From Streptomyces sp. NBC_00287 (GTDB lineage Bacteria; Actinomycetota; Actinomycetes; Streptomycetales; Streptomycetaceae), in assembly GCF_036173105.1 (NCBI RefSeq), contig NZ_CP108053.1, positions 4,464,001 through 4,528,000 of the forward strand: a stretch of DNA of 64,000 nucleotides, given 5' to 3'. Under the pieces are notes generated by a model. That model worked only from the letters and a program-made list of their open reading frames with translations, was not told where the DNA came from and did not search any database. Positions 21,988-29,873 of the stretch are shown here, piece after piece. A program made the translations under genes and the position numbers. Positions within the stretch are counted from its first letter, which is position 1. The number at the start of each line of letters is the position of its first letter.

Positions 21988-23082
21988 CTACCCCAGCGCC
22001 CATCCCAGCACGTACACCGCCGGTGCCGCCGCCGCGAGCGGAAGCGCCACTCCCGCGGTGAAGTGGACGAACCTCGACGGGTAGTCGTAGCTCGCCACCC
22101 GGTGGCCGATCAGGGCGCAGGCCCCCGCCGCGGCGCCGAGGAGCGCGCCCTCGGCTCCCACGTCCGTCATGCCGCCCACCGCGATGCCCGCGCCCGCCGC
22201 GGCGAGGAGGGCCACGATCACGGACGCCGGGGTCGGGAGCGGAAGGGCCCGGGCCAGCAGGGCCACTGCCACCGCCGCCGCGCCCACCGTCACCGCGTCC
22301 GCCTCGGCCGCCAGGTAGCCCGCCGCGACGATGGCCAGGGCCGCCGAGGCGACCGTCGCCATCAGGCCGTACATGCGTTCGTCGGGGTCGGCGTGGGAGC
22401 GGAGCTGGAGGACGAGGGCCAGCAGGACCCAGACGCCCAGGGTGCCGAGGATCGCCGACGGGGCCCGGTCGGCGACCAGGAGCGCCACGTCCGCCGTCAG
22501 CGCGCCCGCGAAGGCCAGCGCGATGCCCTGGCGGGCCGGCCACATGCCGTTGAGGCGGAACCAGCCGGCCGCCGTCACCGCCTGGAGGACGACCAGCGGG
22601 ACCAGCAGCGCGTACGTGCCGACCGCCGCCGTACCCGACAGCAACAGGCCCAGCAGCGCCGTCAGCGCCGCCGGCTGCATGCCGGGCTCGATGATCGGGG
22701 AACGGCCCTCCGCGCGCGCCCGCTGGGCGTCGGTGACGCGGGTGTTGCCGCCGACGGTGGCCGGGCCGTAGCCCGACTCCTCAGGCGCGAGGGGCGGGGT
22801 CCAAGCGGCGGGTTCGGGGGTCTCCGCAGGCAGCGGCGCCGCGTACGGCTCGTACCCCTGCTGCGGCAGGTACGCCGTCTCCGCGGGTGACGCCGGTGCC
22901 TGGACCTGCGTCTCCCAGGTCTGGCCCTGCCACTGCTGCGTGTACTGCTGGGCGGCCTGCGGGTCGTCGTACCCCTGCCATCCCTGCTGCGCCTGCGCCT
23001 GCTGCTGCCCATAGGGGTCGTAGGCGTCGTACTGACCGTCGTACTGACCGTCGTGCGGCCCCTGATACGGCTGGTTGGTCAT
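21988..23082 (-). CDS. hypothetical multi-span membrane protein with Gln/Tyr-rich N-terminus
   Basis: A 364-aa protein. The first 130 residues are low-complexity and rich in Gln, Tyr, Gly and Pro (YDPYGQQQAQAQQGWQGYDD), probably cytosolic and disordered. The rest contains about eight hydrophobic helices from residue 135 on, rich in Ala, Val and Leu. It lies 3 bp downstream of the MoaD-like gene on the same strand, so the two are probably cotranscribed. No domain of known function was recognised. Confidence 0.82.
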   Translation of the reverse strand: MTNQPYQGPHDGQYDGQYDAYDPYGQQQAQAQQGWQGYDDPQAAQQYTQQWQGQTWETQVQAPASPAETAYLPQQGYEPYAAPLPAETPEPAAWTPPLAPEESGYGPATVGGNTRVTDAQRARAEGRSPIIEPGMQPAALTALLGLLLSGTAAVGTYALLVPLVVLQAVTAAGWFRLNGMWPARQGIALAFAGALTADVALLVADRAPSAILGTLGVWVLLALVLQLRSHADPDERMYGLMATVASAALAIVAAGYLAAEADAVTVGAAAVAVALLARALPLPTPASVIVALLAAAGAGIAVGGMTDVGAEGALLGAAAGACALIGHRVASYDYPSRFVHFTAGVALPLAAAAPAVYVLGWALG

Positions 23083-23085
23083 CGC

Positions 23086-23340
23086 TCATCCTCCTGCGAA
23101 CGGCGGGAGCACCTCGACCGTGCCGCCGTCGGCCAGCCGTACCGTCTCATGCTCGCGGGTGCCGACGGGGTGACCGTCGATGAGGAAGGAGCATCGCTGC
23201 AGGACGCGCGCGAGTTCCCCGGGGTGTCGCGCACGCACCGAGGCGAGCGCATCGGCGAGCGTGGCCGCGTCGTACGGCTCCTCGGCGACCCCGGCCGCGG
23301 ACTTCGCGGCGGCCCAGTAGCGCACCGTGACCTTTGCCAT
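23086..23340 (-). CDS. MoaD/ThiS family sulfur-carrier protein
   Basis: An 84-aa ubiquitin-fold protein starting MAKVTVRYWAAAKSAAGV and ending in the essential Gly-Gly (PPFAGG). After C-terminal thiocarboxylation MoaD gives sulfur to molybdopterin. The ALADALASVRARHP segment is typical of MoaD. Upstream in-frame codons run into the hydrolase gene and are not used. Whether it serves molybdopterin or another pathway is not shown, since no moaE is nearby. Confidence 0.88.
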   Translation of the reverse strand: MAKVTVRYWAAAKSAAGVAEEPYDAATLADALASVRARHPGELARVLQRCSFLIDGHPVGTREHETVRLADGGTVEVLPPFAGG

Positions 23341-23377
23341 CCCGTTCCTCTGTCCTTCGGCTGTCAACAGGGCCAGG

Positions 23378-24250
23378 CTAGCCCGCCCGGCCGGCACCCC
23401 AGCGCCCGATCCGGGCCAGCAGCTCGTCGGCGGCCGCGTGCTCCGCGTGGCCCATGCCGGGCTCCAGCCAGAGTTCGCCGTGGTCACCGGCGGCCTCGGC
23501 CAGCATGCGGGGGTGGTCGACCGGGAAGTAGCCGTCACGGTCGCCGTGCACGATCAGCAGCGGGGTCGGGGCGATCGCCGGCACCGACTCCACCGGGGAG
23601 AGCGGGACCGGGCTCCACCCCCGGTGATGGATGCGGGTACGGAGTCCGTACCGGCTCACGATGCGGCCCTCGGGGCGGGTTACCAGCCAGTGCACCCGCC
23701 GCATAGGGGGCGTACCCCGGTAGTACCAGCGGGCGGGGGCACTGACCGAAACCACGGCATCCGTACGCGCTTCCGTGCCCCCCTCGCGCATCGAACCGTC
23801 CGCTCCGTACAGCGCCCCGTGCCGCAGCACGACCGAGCCGCCCATGGAGAAGCCCACCGTCACCACGCGCGCGTGCCCGAGCTCCCGTGCCCAGGCCACC
23901 GCGGCCGCCAGATCGAGCACCTCCTTGTCCCCCACCGTCGACCGCCCGCCGGAGCGCCCGTGCCCGCGGAAGGAGAAGGTGACCACGGCCCCGTACTGCG
24001 CGAACGCGGTCGCCACCCGGCGTACGTGCGGGCGGTCCACATCGCCCGTGAAACCGTGCGCGATCACAAACACCGGATCACCAGAAGGTGGAATTCCGGC
24101 GTCGTATACGACCGCACCCGGTTCGTATACGGAATCAATCGTCACCCCGTCTTCTGTGCGCAGAAACGTCCGCATAGGGGTGCGTCTGTTCGTCTCAGAG
24201 TTCGGAACAGTCGTCAAACGCGCCACATGACCTGCCGGACCAGTCCTCAT
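23378..24250 (-). CDS. alpha/beta hydrolase
   Basis: A 290-aa hydrolase with oxyanion segment VIAHGFTGD, nucleophile elbow GFSMGG (Ser in VTVGFSMGGSVVL), an acid in LLIVHGDRDGYFP and a His near the end in PGMGHAEHAA. All triad elements are present. The start is uncertain: ATG 24250 lacks a good ribosome site, and an internal ATG at 24175 (MRTFLRTEDGVTID) aligns well with the fold. It is divergent from glnR. The substrate is unknown. Confidence 0.85.
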   Translation of the reverse strand: MRTGPAGHVARLTTVPNSETNRRTPMRTFLRTEDGVTIDSVYEPGAVVYDAGIPPSGDPVFVIAHGFTGDVDRPHVRRVATAFAQYGAVVTFSFRGHGRSGGRSTVGDKEVLDLAAAVAWARELGHARVVTVGFSMGGSVVLRHGALYGADGSMREGGTEARTDAVVSVSAPARWYYRGTPPMRRVHWLVTRPEGRIVSRYGLRTRIHHRGWSPVPLSPVESVPAIAPTPLLIVHGDRDGYFPVDHPRMLAEAAGDHGELWLEPGMGHAEHAAADELLARIGRWGAGRAG

Positions 24251-24423
24251 GTGGGCTATTCTGCTGGGCAGAGGACTCGGGCAGCGAAGCCCCCGGGTCC
24301 TTTTGTGCTTTCGGAAGCGTTGTATACGACGCGGGAAACCGCAGGTGTACGGAGCCTTCGGGACGCAGAGCTGTACCGCTGTGCCGCAAACGTCCTCGCA
24401 GGGACCGAGGAGGAACCAGACGT

Positions 24424-25203
24424 ATGAGTTCTCTGCTGCTCCTGACCAATGCCCTCCAGCCGTCGACGGAGGTGCTTCCGGCTCTCGGCCTGCTTCTGCA
24501 CAATGTGCGAGTGGCCCCGGCCGAAGGCCCCGCCCTCGTCGACACCCCGGGCGCCGACGTCATCCTGATCGACGGCCGCCGTGATCTGCCGCAGGTGCGC
24601 AGCCTGTGCCAGCTGCTGCGCTCCACCGGGCCCGGCTGCCCGCTCATCCTCGTCGTCACCGAGGGCGGCCTCGCCGCCGTCACCGCCGACTGGGGCATCG
24701 ACGACGTCCTGCTCGACACCGCAGGGCCCGCCGAGGTCGAGGCGCGGCTGCGCCTGGCCATGGGCCGGCAGCAGATCGTCAACGACGACTCCCCCATGGA
24801 GATCCGCAACGGCGACCTCTCCGTCGACGAGGCGACCTACTCCGCGAAGCTCAAGGGCCGGGTCCTCGACCTCACCTTCAAGGAGTTCGAGCTCCTCAAA
24901 TACCTCGCCCAGCACCCGGGCCGCGTCTTCACGCGCGCGCAGCTGCTGCAGGAGGTCTGGGGCTACGACTACTTCGGCGGCACCCGAACCGTCGACGTCC
25001 ACGTACGACGGCTGCGCGCCAAGCTCGGAGTCGAGCACGAGTCGCTCATCGGGACCGTCCGGAACGTGGGTTATCGATTCGTTACGCCCGAGAAGGGCGA
25101 CCGCACCTCCGAGGAGGCGCGGGCCAAGGCGGCCCCGCAAAAGGCGGAGGATGCGGACGAGACGGCCGTCCTGGACGGCGTGGAGATCAGCGCGGACGCC
25201 TAG
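24424..25203 (+). CDS. glnR: GlnR, global nitrogen regulator (orphan OmpR-type)
   Basis: A 259-aa OmpR-family protein. The receiver domain is atypical, with few of the charged phosphorylation-pocket residues, as known for the orphan GlnR. The winged helix (about 125-225) shows LDLTFKEFELLKYLAQHPGRV and RTVDVHVRRLRAKLG, ending NVGYRFV. GlnR controls glutamine synthetase, ammonium transport and nitrate genes. It is followed by a terminator hairpin and then a LacI gene, the order known in Streptomyces. Confidence 0.95.
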   Translation: MSSLLLLTNALQPSTEVLPALGLLLHNVRVAPAEGPALVDTPGADVILIDGRRDLPQVRSLCQLLRSTGPGCPLILVVTEGGLAAVTADWGIDDVLLDTAGPAEVEARLRLAMGRQQIVNDDSPMEIRNGDLSVDEATYSAKLKGRVLDLTFKEFELLKYLAQHPGRVFTRAQLLQEVWGYDYFGGTRTVDVHVRRLRAKLGVEHESLIGTVRNVGYRFVTPEKGDRTSEEARAKAAPQKAEDADETAVLDGVEISADA

Positions 25204-25222
25204 GACCGTCGGACAGCGCTCA

Positions 25223-25256
25223 GGCAGGGCACAGGGAAGCTCCTTCACGCCCTGCC
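25223..25256 (+). terminator. hairpin after glnR
   Basis: GGCAGGGC (25223-25230) pairs with GCCCTGCC (25249-25256), and the stem can extend outward with GCTC/GAGC after a small bulge. It is 19 bp after the glnR stop and 32 bp before the LacI gene. Confidence 0.65.
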
Positions 25257-25287
25257 CAGAGCGGGTCCATCCGCGTAGACTCCGCGC

Positions 25288-26310
25288 GTGGCCAAGGTAA
25301 CCAGGGATGATGTGGCGCGGCTGGCAGGGACGTCCACTGCCGTCGTCAGCTATGTCATCAACAACGGACCCCGGCCGGTTGCCCCGGCCACGCGCGAGCG
25401 TGTCCTCGCCGCGATCAAGGAGCTGGGGTACCGGCCCGACCGGGTCGCCCAGGCCATGGCCTCGCGGCGCACGGACCTCATAGGCCTGATCATCCCGGAC
25501 GCACGCCAGCCCTTCTTCGGGGAGATGGCGCACGCGGTCGAACAGGCCGCCTCCGAGCGCGGGAAAATGGTCCTCGTCGGCAACACCGACTACGTCGGCG
25601 AGCGCGAGGTCCACTATCTGCGGGCCTTCCTGGGCATGCGGGTCTCCGGTCTGATCCTGGTCAGCCACGCGCTGAACGACCTGGCCGCGGCCGAGATCGA
25701 CGCCTGGGACGCCCGGGTGGTGCTGCTGCACGAACGCCCCGAGGCGATCGACGACGTCGCCGTCGTCACGGACGACCTCGGCGGCGCCCAGCTCGCCGTA
25801 CGCCATCTTCTGGAGCACGGCTACGACTACGTCGCCTGTATGGGCGGTACCGCCGAGACTCCGTCGGTCGGTGACCCGGTCTCCGACCACGTCGAGGGCT
25901 GGCGGCGCGCGATGGACGAGGCGGGGCTGCCGACCGAGGGGCGGCTGTTCGAGGCGCCGTACAACCGCTATGACGCGTACCAGATAGCGCTGGAGATTCT
26001 CGCCGGGCCCTCCCGCCCTCCGGCGATCTTCTGCTCGACCGACGACCAGGCCATCGGTGTGCTGCGCGCGGCGCGCGAGCTGCGGATCGATGTTCCCGGG
26101 GAGCTGGCGGTGGCCGGCTTCGACGACATCAAGGAAGCGGCGCTGGCGGATCCGCCGCTGACAACGATCGCAAGCGATCGGTCTGCCATGGCCCGGGCCG
26201 CGGTCGACCTTGTGCTGGACGATGGACTGCGGGTCGCCGGGTCCCGGCGGGAGCGGCTGAAGGTGTTTCCGTCGCGGTTGGTTCCACGACAGTCCTGCGG
26301 CTGTCTCTGA
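25288..26310 (+). CDS. LacI family transcriptional regulator
   Basis: A 340-aa regulator. The N-terminal helix-turn-helix and hinge read VTRDDVARLAGTSTAVVSYVINNGPRPV, followed by a periplasmic-binding-protein-like sensor domain (LIGLIIPDARQPFFGEMAHAVEQ). The C-terminal segment AVAGFDDIKEAALADPPLTTI is typical. LacI regulators bind sugars or related ligands as dimers. No catabolic genes lie beside it, so the target is unknown. Confidence 0.92.
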   Translation: MAKVTRDDVARLAGTSTAVVSYVINNGPRPVAPATRERVLAAIKELGYRPDRVAQAMASRRTDLIGLIIPDARQPFFGEMAHAVEQAASERGKMVLVGNTDYVGEREVHYLRAFLGMRVSGLILVSHALNDLAAAEIDAWDARVVLLHERPEAIDDVAVVTDDLGGAQLAVRHLLEHGYDYVACMGGTAETPSVGDPVSDHVEGWRRAMDEAGLPTEGRLFEAPYNRYDAYQIALEILAGPSRPPAIFCSTDDQAIGVLRAARELRIDVPGELAVAGFDDIKEAALADPPLTTIASDRSAMARAAVDLVLDDGLRVAGSRRERLKVFPSRLVPRQSCGCL

Positions 26311-26382
26311 AGGTTCCCTGAGAGGCCCTGTCAGGCTTCCGGGAACGTCTTTACATCGGGCATACGAGGTTCTGCCGGGCTT

Positions 26383-26409
26383 CTCAGCGGGCGCTCAGGA
26401 AGCTCTCAT
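26383..26409 (+). promoter_or_regulatory. 11-bp phased CTCAG repeats before htrA (MprA-like box)
   Basis: CTCAG at 26383, CTCAG at 26394 and CTCAT at 26405 are spaced exactly 11 bp, one helical turn, ending 24 bp before htrA. Tandem half-sites with this phasing are how OmpR-family regulators such as MprA bind. The response regulator gene at 27700 is the natural candidate. An outer inverted repeat GTTCCC/GGGAAC (26313-26346) lies further upstream. Confidence 0.55.
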
Positions 26410-26432
26410 GGTGGGCCGACATGCTCATTGCC

Positions 26433-27431
26433 ATGACCGAGAGCTTCCGCCGCGACGGCGAGTACGAGCAGTACGAAAACCCGTACCAGGGCGCTCAGCA
26501 CCACGCGACCTCCTCCGTGAACCCCGAGTGGCCGCCCCCGCCGGCGCACGAGCCTGCGCAGCCGGTCAAGAGGCGGACCCGGGGTCCCATCGCCCTGCTC
26601 GCCGCCGTCGCGCTGGTCGCCGCGGCCGTGGGTGGCGGTACCGCGTACGCCGTCCAGGAGCTGACCGGCAGCGACACGGTCGCCGCGAGCACCACCACCA
26701 GCGTGGTGCCGTCCAGCAAGAAGGGCGACATCGCGGCCATCGCCGAGGCGGTCAGCCCGAGCATCGTCGAGATCAGCGCGACGTCGAACTCCGGTGAGTC
26801 CACCGGCTCCGGCGTGATCATCACCAGTGACGGCGAGATCATCACCAACAACCACGTGATCTCCGGCGCCTCCTCGATCAAGGTGACGACCAGCGACGGC
26901 AAGGAGTACACCGCCGAGGTCGTCGGCACCGACAGCAGCAAGGACCTCGCCTTGATCAAGCTGGAGAACGCCTCCGGGCTGAAGGCGGCGAGCCTCGGCA
27001 ACTCCGACAGCGTGCAGGTCGGCGACACGGTCGTGGCGATCGGCTCGCCCGAGGGCCTGACCGGCACCGTGACCAGCGGCATCGTCTCGGCGCTCGACCG
27101 CGATGTCACCGTCTCCACCGACGAGGGCCAGCAGCAACAGCAGCAGGGCGGGGGCGGCTGGCCGTTCGAGTTCGGCGGCCAGGAGTTCAACGGCGACACC
27201 GGCTCGTCCACGACGACGTACAAGGCGCTCCAGACGGACGCGTCCCTCAACCCGGGCAACTCCGGCGGCGCGCTGATCGACATGAGCGGCAACATCATCG
27301 GCATCAACTCCGCGATGTACTCGTCCGCTTCGACCTCCTCCGACGCCGGCAGCGTGGGCCTCGGCTTCGCCATCCCGGTCAACACCGTCAAGTCCGACCT
27401 CGCGAAGCTGCGGTCGGGGTCCCAGAACTAA
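26433..27431 (+). CDS. HtrA/PepD-like membrane-anchored trypsin-fold serine protease
   Basis: A 332-aa protease. A disordered cytosolic N-terminus rich in Pro and Glu is followed by one transmembrane helix (about residues 52-72) and then a trypsin fold with the full triad: His in TNNHVI, Asp in SKDLALIKL, Ser in NPGNSGGALID. A Gln/Gly-rich insert (QQQQQQGGGGW type) lies in the middle. The protein ends right after the protease domain, with no PDZ domain, unlike classical HtrA. The ATG at 26433 is chosen; an ATG 12 nt upstream is possible. It is followed by a two-component pair as in the mycobacterial mprAB-pepD locus, implying an envelope-stress role. Confidence 0.88.
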   Translation: MTESFRRDGEYEQYENPYQGAQHHATSSVNPEWPPPPAHEPAQPVKRRTRGPIALLAAVALVAAAVGGGTAYAVQELTGSDTVAASTTTSVVPSSKKGDIAAIAEAVSPSIVEISATSNSGESTGSGVIITSDGEIITNNHVISGASSIKVTTSDGKEYTAEVVGTDSSKDLALIKLENASGLKAASLGNSDSVQVGDTVVAIGSPEGLTGTVTSGIVSALDRDVTVSTDEGQQQQQQGGGGWPFEFGGQEFNGDTGSSTTTYKALQTDASLNPGNSGGALIDMSGNIIGINSAMYSSASTSSDAGSVGLGFAIPVNTVKSDLAKLRSGSQN

Positions 27432-27441
27432 GGGGTACGTC

Positions 27442-27612
27442 ATGATCAAGCAGATCTCCCACACGGTGACGGACACCGACCCGGCGCGCTTCACGCTGGC
27501 GCTGGAGGTGGCGTACGAGCTCCACGCGCCCGTGTCCTCCAGGGCGCCGGAGCTGGCCACGGGCGGCGCGACGGGCCGCCGGGCCCGCCGCCGTACGACG
27601 GCCCGAGCCTGA
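27442..27612 (+). CDS. 56-aa hypothetical protein between the protease and the response regulator
   Basis: The ATG at 27442 follows an AGGGG ribosome site (7 nt) and lies only 10 bp after the protease stop. Almost every codon ends in G or C, which supports real coding. The product begins MIKQISHTVTDTDPARF, has an acidic-hydrophobic middle and ends in a basic, Arg-rich tail. No family was recognised. It is probably cotranslated with the protease. Confidence 0.6.
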   Translation: MIKQISHTVTDTDPARFTLALEVAYELHAPVSSRAPELATGGATGRRARRRTTARA

Positions 27613-27625
27613 CCCCTTTTGTTGC

Positions 27626-27666
27626 TCAACGCCCCCGCCTCGAACATGCGAGGCTGAAGGCGTTGA
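27626..27666 (+). terminator. two-tier hairpin before the response regulator gene
   Basis: An outer 8-bp stem TCAACGCC/GGCGTTGA (27626-27633, 27659-27666) encloses an inner 6-bp stem GCCTCG/CGAGGC with loop AACATG. It can end the protease transcript or act as an intra-operon attenuator before the two-component genes. Confidence 0.6.
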
Positions 27667-27699
27667 ACCGTCCCTCCGCACCCGAGGAACCCGAAGCCC

Positions 27700-28434
27700 A
27701 TGAGCCCCGCCGATGGCGACCGTGAACCCCAGCGCATCCTGATCGTCGACGACGAGCCGGCGGTGCGTGAAGCCCTTCAGCGCAGCCTCGCCTTCGAGGG
27801 GTACGACACGGAGGTGGCCGTCGACGGCGCCGATGCCCTGGAGAAGGCGACGGCGTACCGCCCCGACCTGGTCGTCCTCGACATCCAGATGCCCCGCATG
27901 GACGGCCTGACCGCCGCGCGCCGCATCCGCGGGGCGGGCGACACGACCCCGATCCTGATGCTGACGGCGCGTGACACGGTCGGCGACCGGGTGACGGGCC
28001 TGGACGCGGGGGCCGACGACTACCTGGTCAAGCCGTTCGAGCTGGACGAGCTGTTCGCACGGGTGCGGGCGTTGTTGCGGCGCAGTTCGTACGCGGCGGC
28101 CGGCGCGGGTGCGGTGGAGGAGGACGAGGCCCTCACCTTCGCCGACCTGCGCATGGACCTGGCGACGCGGGAGGTGACGCGGGGCGGGCGGCCGGTGGAA
28201 CTGACCCGCACGGAGTTCACCCTCCTGGAGATGTTCATGGCACACCCGCGCCAGGTCCTCACCCGCGAGCAGATCCTCAAGGCGGTCTGGGGCTTCGACT
28301 TCGAACCGTCGTCGAACTCCCTCGACGTGTACGTCATGTACCTGCGCCGCAAGACCGAGGCGGGCGGCGAGCCGCGCCTCGTGCACACGGTCCGCGGAGT
28401 CGGGTACGTCCTCCGCCAGGGCGGCGCCGAGTGA
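27700..28434 (+). CDS. OmpR-family response regulator, MprA-like
   Basis: A 244-aa regulator with a complete receiver domain: acidic pair DDE near residue 13, phosphoacceptor Asp in LVVLDIQMPRMDGL (about residue 57), Thr/Ser in MLTARD and Lys in YLVKPF. A winged helix (about 150-240) ends in HTVRGVGYVLR. It overlaps the sensor kinase gene by 4 bp (GTGA). Neighbourhood with an HtrA-like protease makes it the counterpart of mycobacterial MprA, though orthology is inferred. Confidence 0.92.
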   Translation: MSPADGDREPQRILIVDDEPAVREALQRSLAFEGYDTEVAVDGADALEKATAYRPDLVVLDIQMPRMDGLTAARRIRGAGDTTPILMLTARDTVGDRVTGLDAGADDYLVKPFELDELFARVRALLRRSSYAAAGAGAVEEDEALTFADLRMDLATREVTRGGRPVELTRTEFTLLEMFMAHPRQVLTREQILKAVWGFDFEPSSNSLDVYVMYLRRKTEAGGEPRLVHTVRGVGYVLRQGGAE

Positions 28435-29873
28435 GAAGGGTTCTACGCCGGTTCCGTTCGCTGCCGATCCGGTCGCGGCTGGCCTTGCTGGTGGCGGCGG
28501 CGGTTGCGTTCGGGGTGGCTGCGGTTTCGGTTACCTGTTGGTTCATTGTGCAGGGGAAGTTGTATGAGCAGGTCGACAAGGACCTGACGGAAATGGTGGA
28601 GGTGCCGCAGCCGCGGCTCAACGACCAGATCAACAACACCCTCGCCGTCTGCGCCGAGGACGCGCACGGCCTCGGGAACAACTACTTCCAAGTGGTCAAA
28701 GAGGACGAGACCGTCTGCGTCAACACGTTCGCCTCCGGCAAGGTGAAGGTCTCCGACACCGACCGGAAGGTGATCGAGGAAGGCGGCGACGACGGCATCT
28801 TCCACAACGGCACCGACGAGGACGGCAACGCCGTACGCGTGCTGACGCTGCCCCTGACCACCAACCAGGGCCCTGCAGTCCTGGTCCTCGCGACCCCGCT
28901 CAAGGGCACCGAGTCCACACTCAACGAACTCGCCCTGATCCTCCTCCTCGTCTCCGGTGTGGGAGTGATCGGCGCCGGAGCCGCCGGTCTGGCGGTCGCC
29001 CGCGCGGGCCTGCGCCCCGTCGACAAGCTCACCGAGGCCGTCGAGCACGTGGCCCGCACCGAGGACTTGAGCGTCCGTATCCCCGTGGAGGAGGACGCCG
29101 AGGACGAGGTGGCCCGTCTGTCCCGCTCGTTCAACTCGATGACGTCTTCCCTGGCCAGCTCCCGCGAGCTGCAGCAGCAGCTCATCGCAGACGCGGGCCA
29201 CGAACTCCGCACCCCCCTGACCTCCCTCCGCACCAACATCGAACTCCTCACCCGCAGCGAGGAAACCGGCCGCCCCATCCCGGAGGCGGACCGCAAGGCA
29301 CTGCTCGCCTCAGTGAAGGCGCAGATGACCGAACTGGCCGCACTGATCGGCGACTTGCAGGAACTGTCCCGATCGGAGGGCCAGCGCGGCGAGCGCGTCC
29401 AGGTGGTGTCGATGGAGGACACGGTCGAATCCGCCCTGCGCCGGGCACGGCTCCGTGGCCCGGAGCTGACGATCACCGCCGACCTCCAGCCCTGGTACGT
29501 CCGCGCGGAGCCGACGGCGCTGGAGCGCGCGGTGGTCAACATCCTGGACAACGCGGTGAAGTTCAGCCCGGACGGCGGCACGATCGAGGTCGTCCTGACC
29601 GATGGCGTACTGACGGTCCGCGACCACGGCCCCGGCATCCCCGCCGACGAACTCCCCCACGTCTTCGACCGCTTCTGGCGCTCACCGTCGGCCCGCGCCC
29701 TCCCCGGCTCCGGCCTCGGCCTCTCCATCGTGGCCCGCACGATCCAGCAGGCGGGCGGCGAGGTATCACTGGCCCGAGCCGAGGGCGGCGGCACGGTGGC
29801 AACCGTACGGCTGCCGGGGGCACCGGTGCCGCCGCCGGAGAGCCCGGACCCTGGGAGCGTCAGGAAGCCGTAG
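28431..29873 (+). CDS. sensor histidine kinase, MprB-like
   Basis: A 480-aa kinase. TM1 is at about 15-38 (SRLALLVAAAVAFGVAAVSV) and an extracytoplasmic loop of about 120 residues follows. TM2 is at about 165-188, then HAMP (VARAGLRPVDKLTEAVEHV). The phosphoacceptor His is in DAGHELRTPLTSL, the N box is NILDNAVKF, and the G boxes are DHGPGIP and GSGLGLSIV. The GTG start overlaps the response regulator stop. The last 14 bp overlap the convergent pectinase gene. Confidence 0.92.
   Translation: MRRVLRRFRSLPIRSRLALLVAAAVAFGVAAVSVTCWFIVQGKLYEQVDKDLTEMVEVPQPRLNDQINNTLAVCAEDAHGLGNNYFQVVKEDETVCVNTFASGKVKVSDTDRKVIEEGGDDGIFHNGTDEDGNAVRVLTLPLTTNQGPAVLVLATPLKGTESTLNELALILLLVSGVGVIGAGAAGLAVARAGLRPVDKLTEAVEHVARTEDLSVRIPVEEDAEDEVARLSRSFNSMTSSLASSRELQQQLIADAGHELRTPLTSLRTNIELLTRSEETGRPIPEADRKALLASVKAQMTELAALIGDLQELSRSEGQRGERVQVVSMEDTVESALRRARLRGPELTITADLQPWYVRAEPTALERAVVNILDNAVKFSPDGGTIEVVLTDGVLTVRDHGPGIPADELPHVFDRFWRSPSARALPGSGLGLSIVARTIQQAGGEVSLARAEGGGTVATVRLPGAPVPPPESPDPGSVRKP

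Noticed and set aside
24256..25890. 544-codon minus-strand frame opposite glnR and the LacI gene
   Set aside because: It spans two well-defined plus-strand regulators and their terminator and has no domain of its own.
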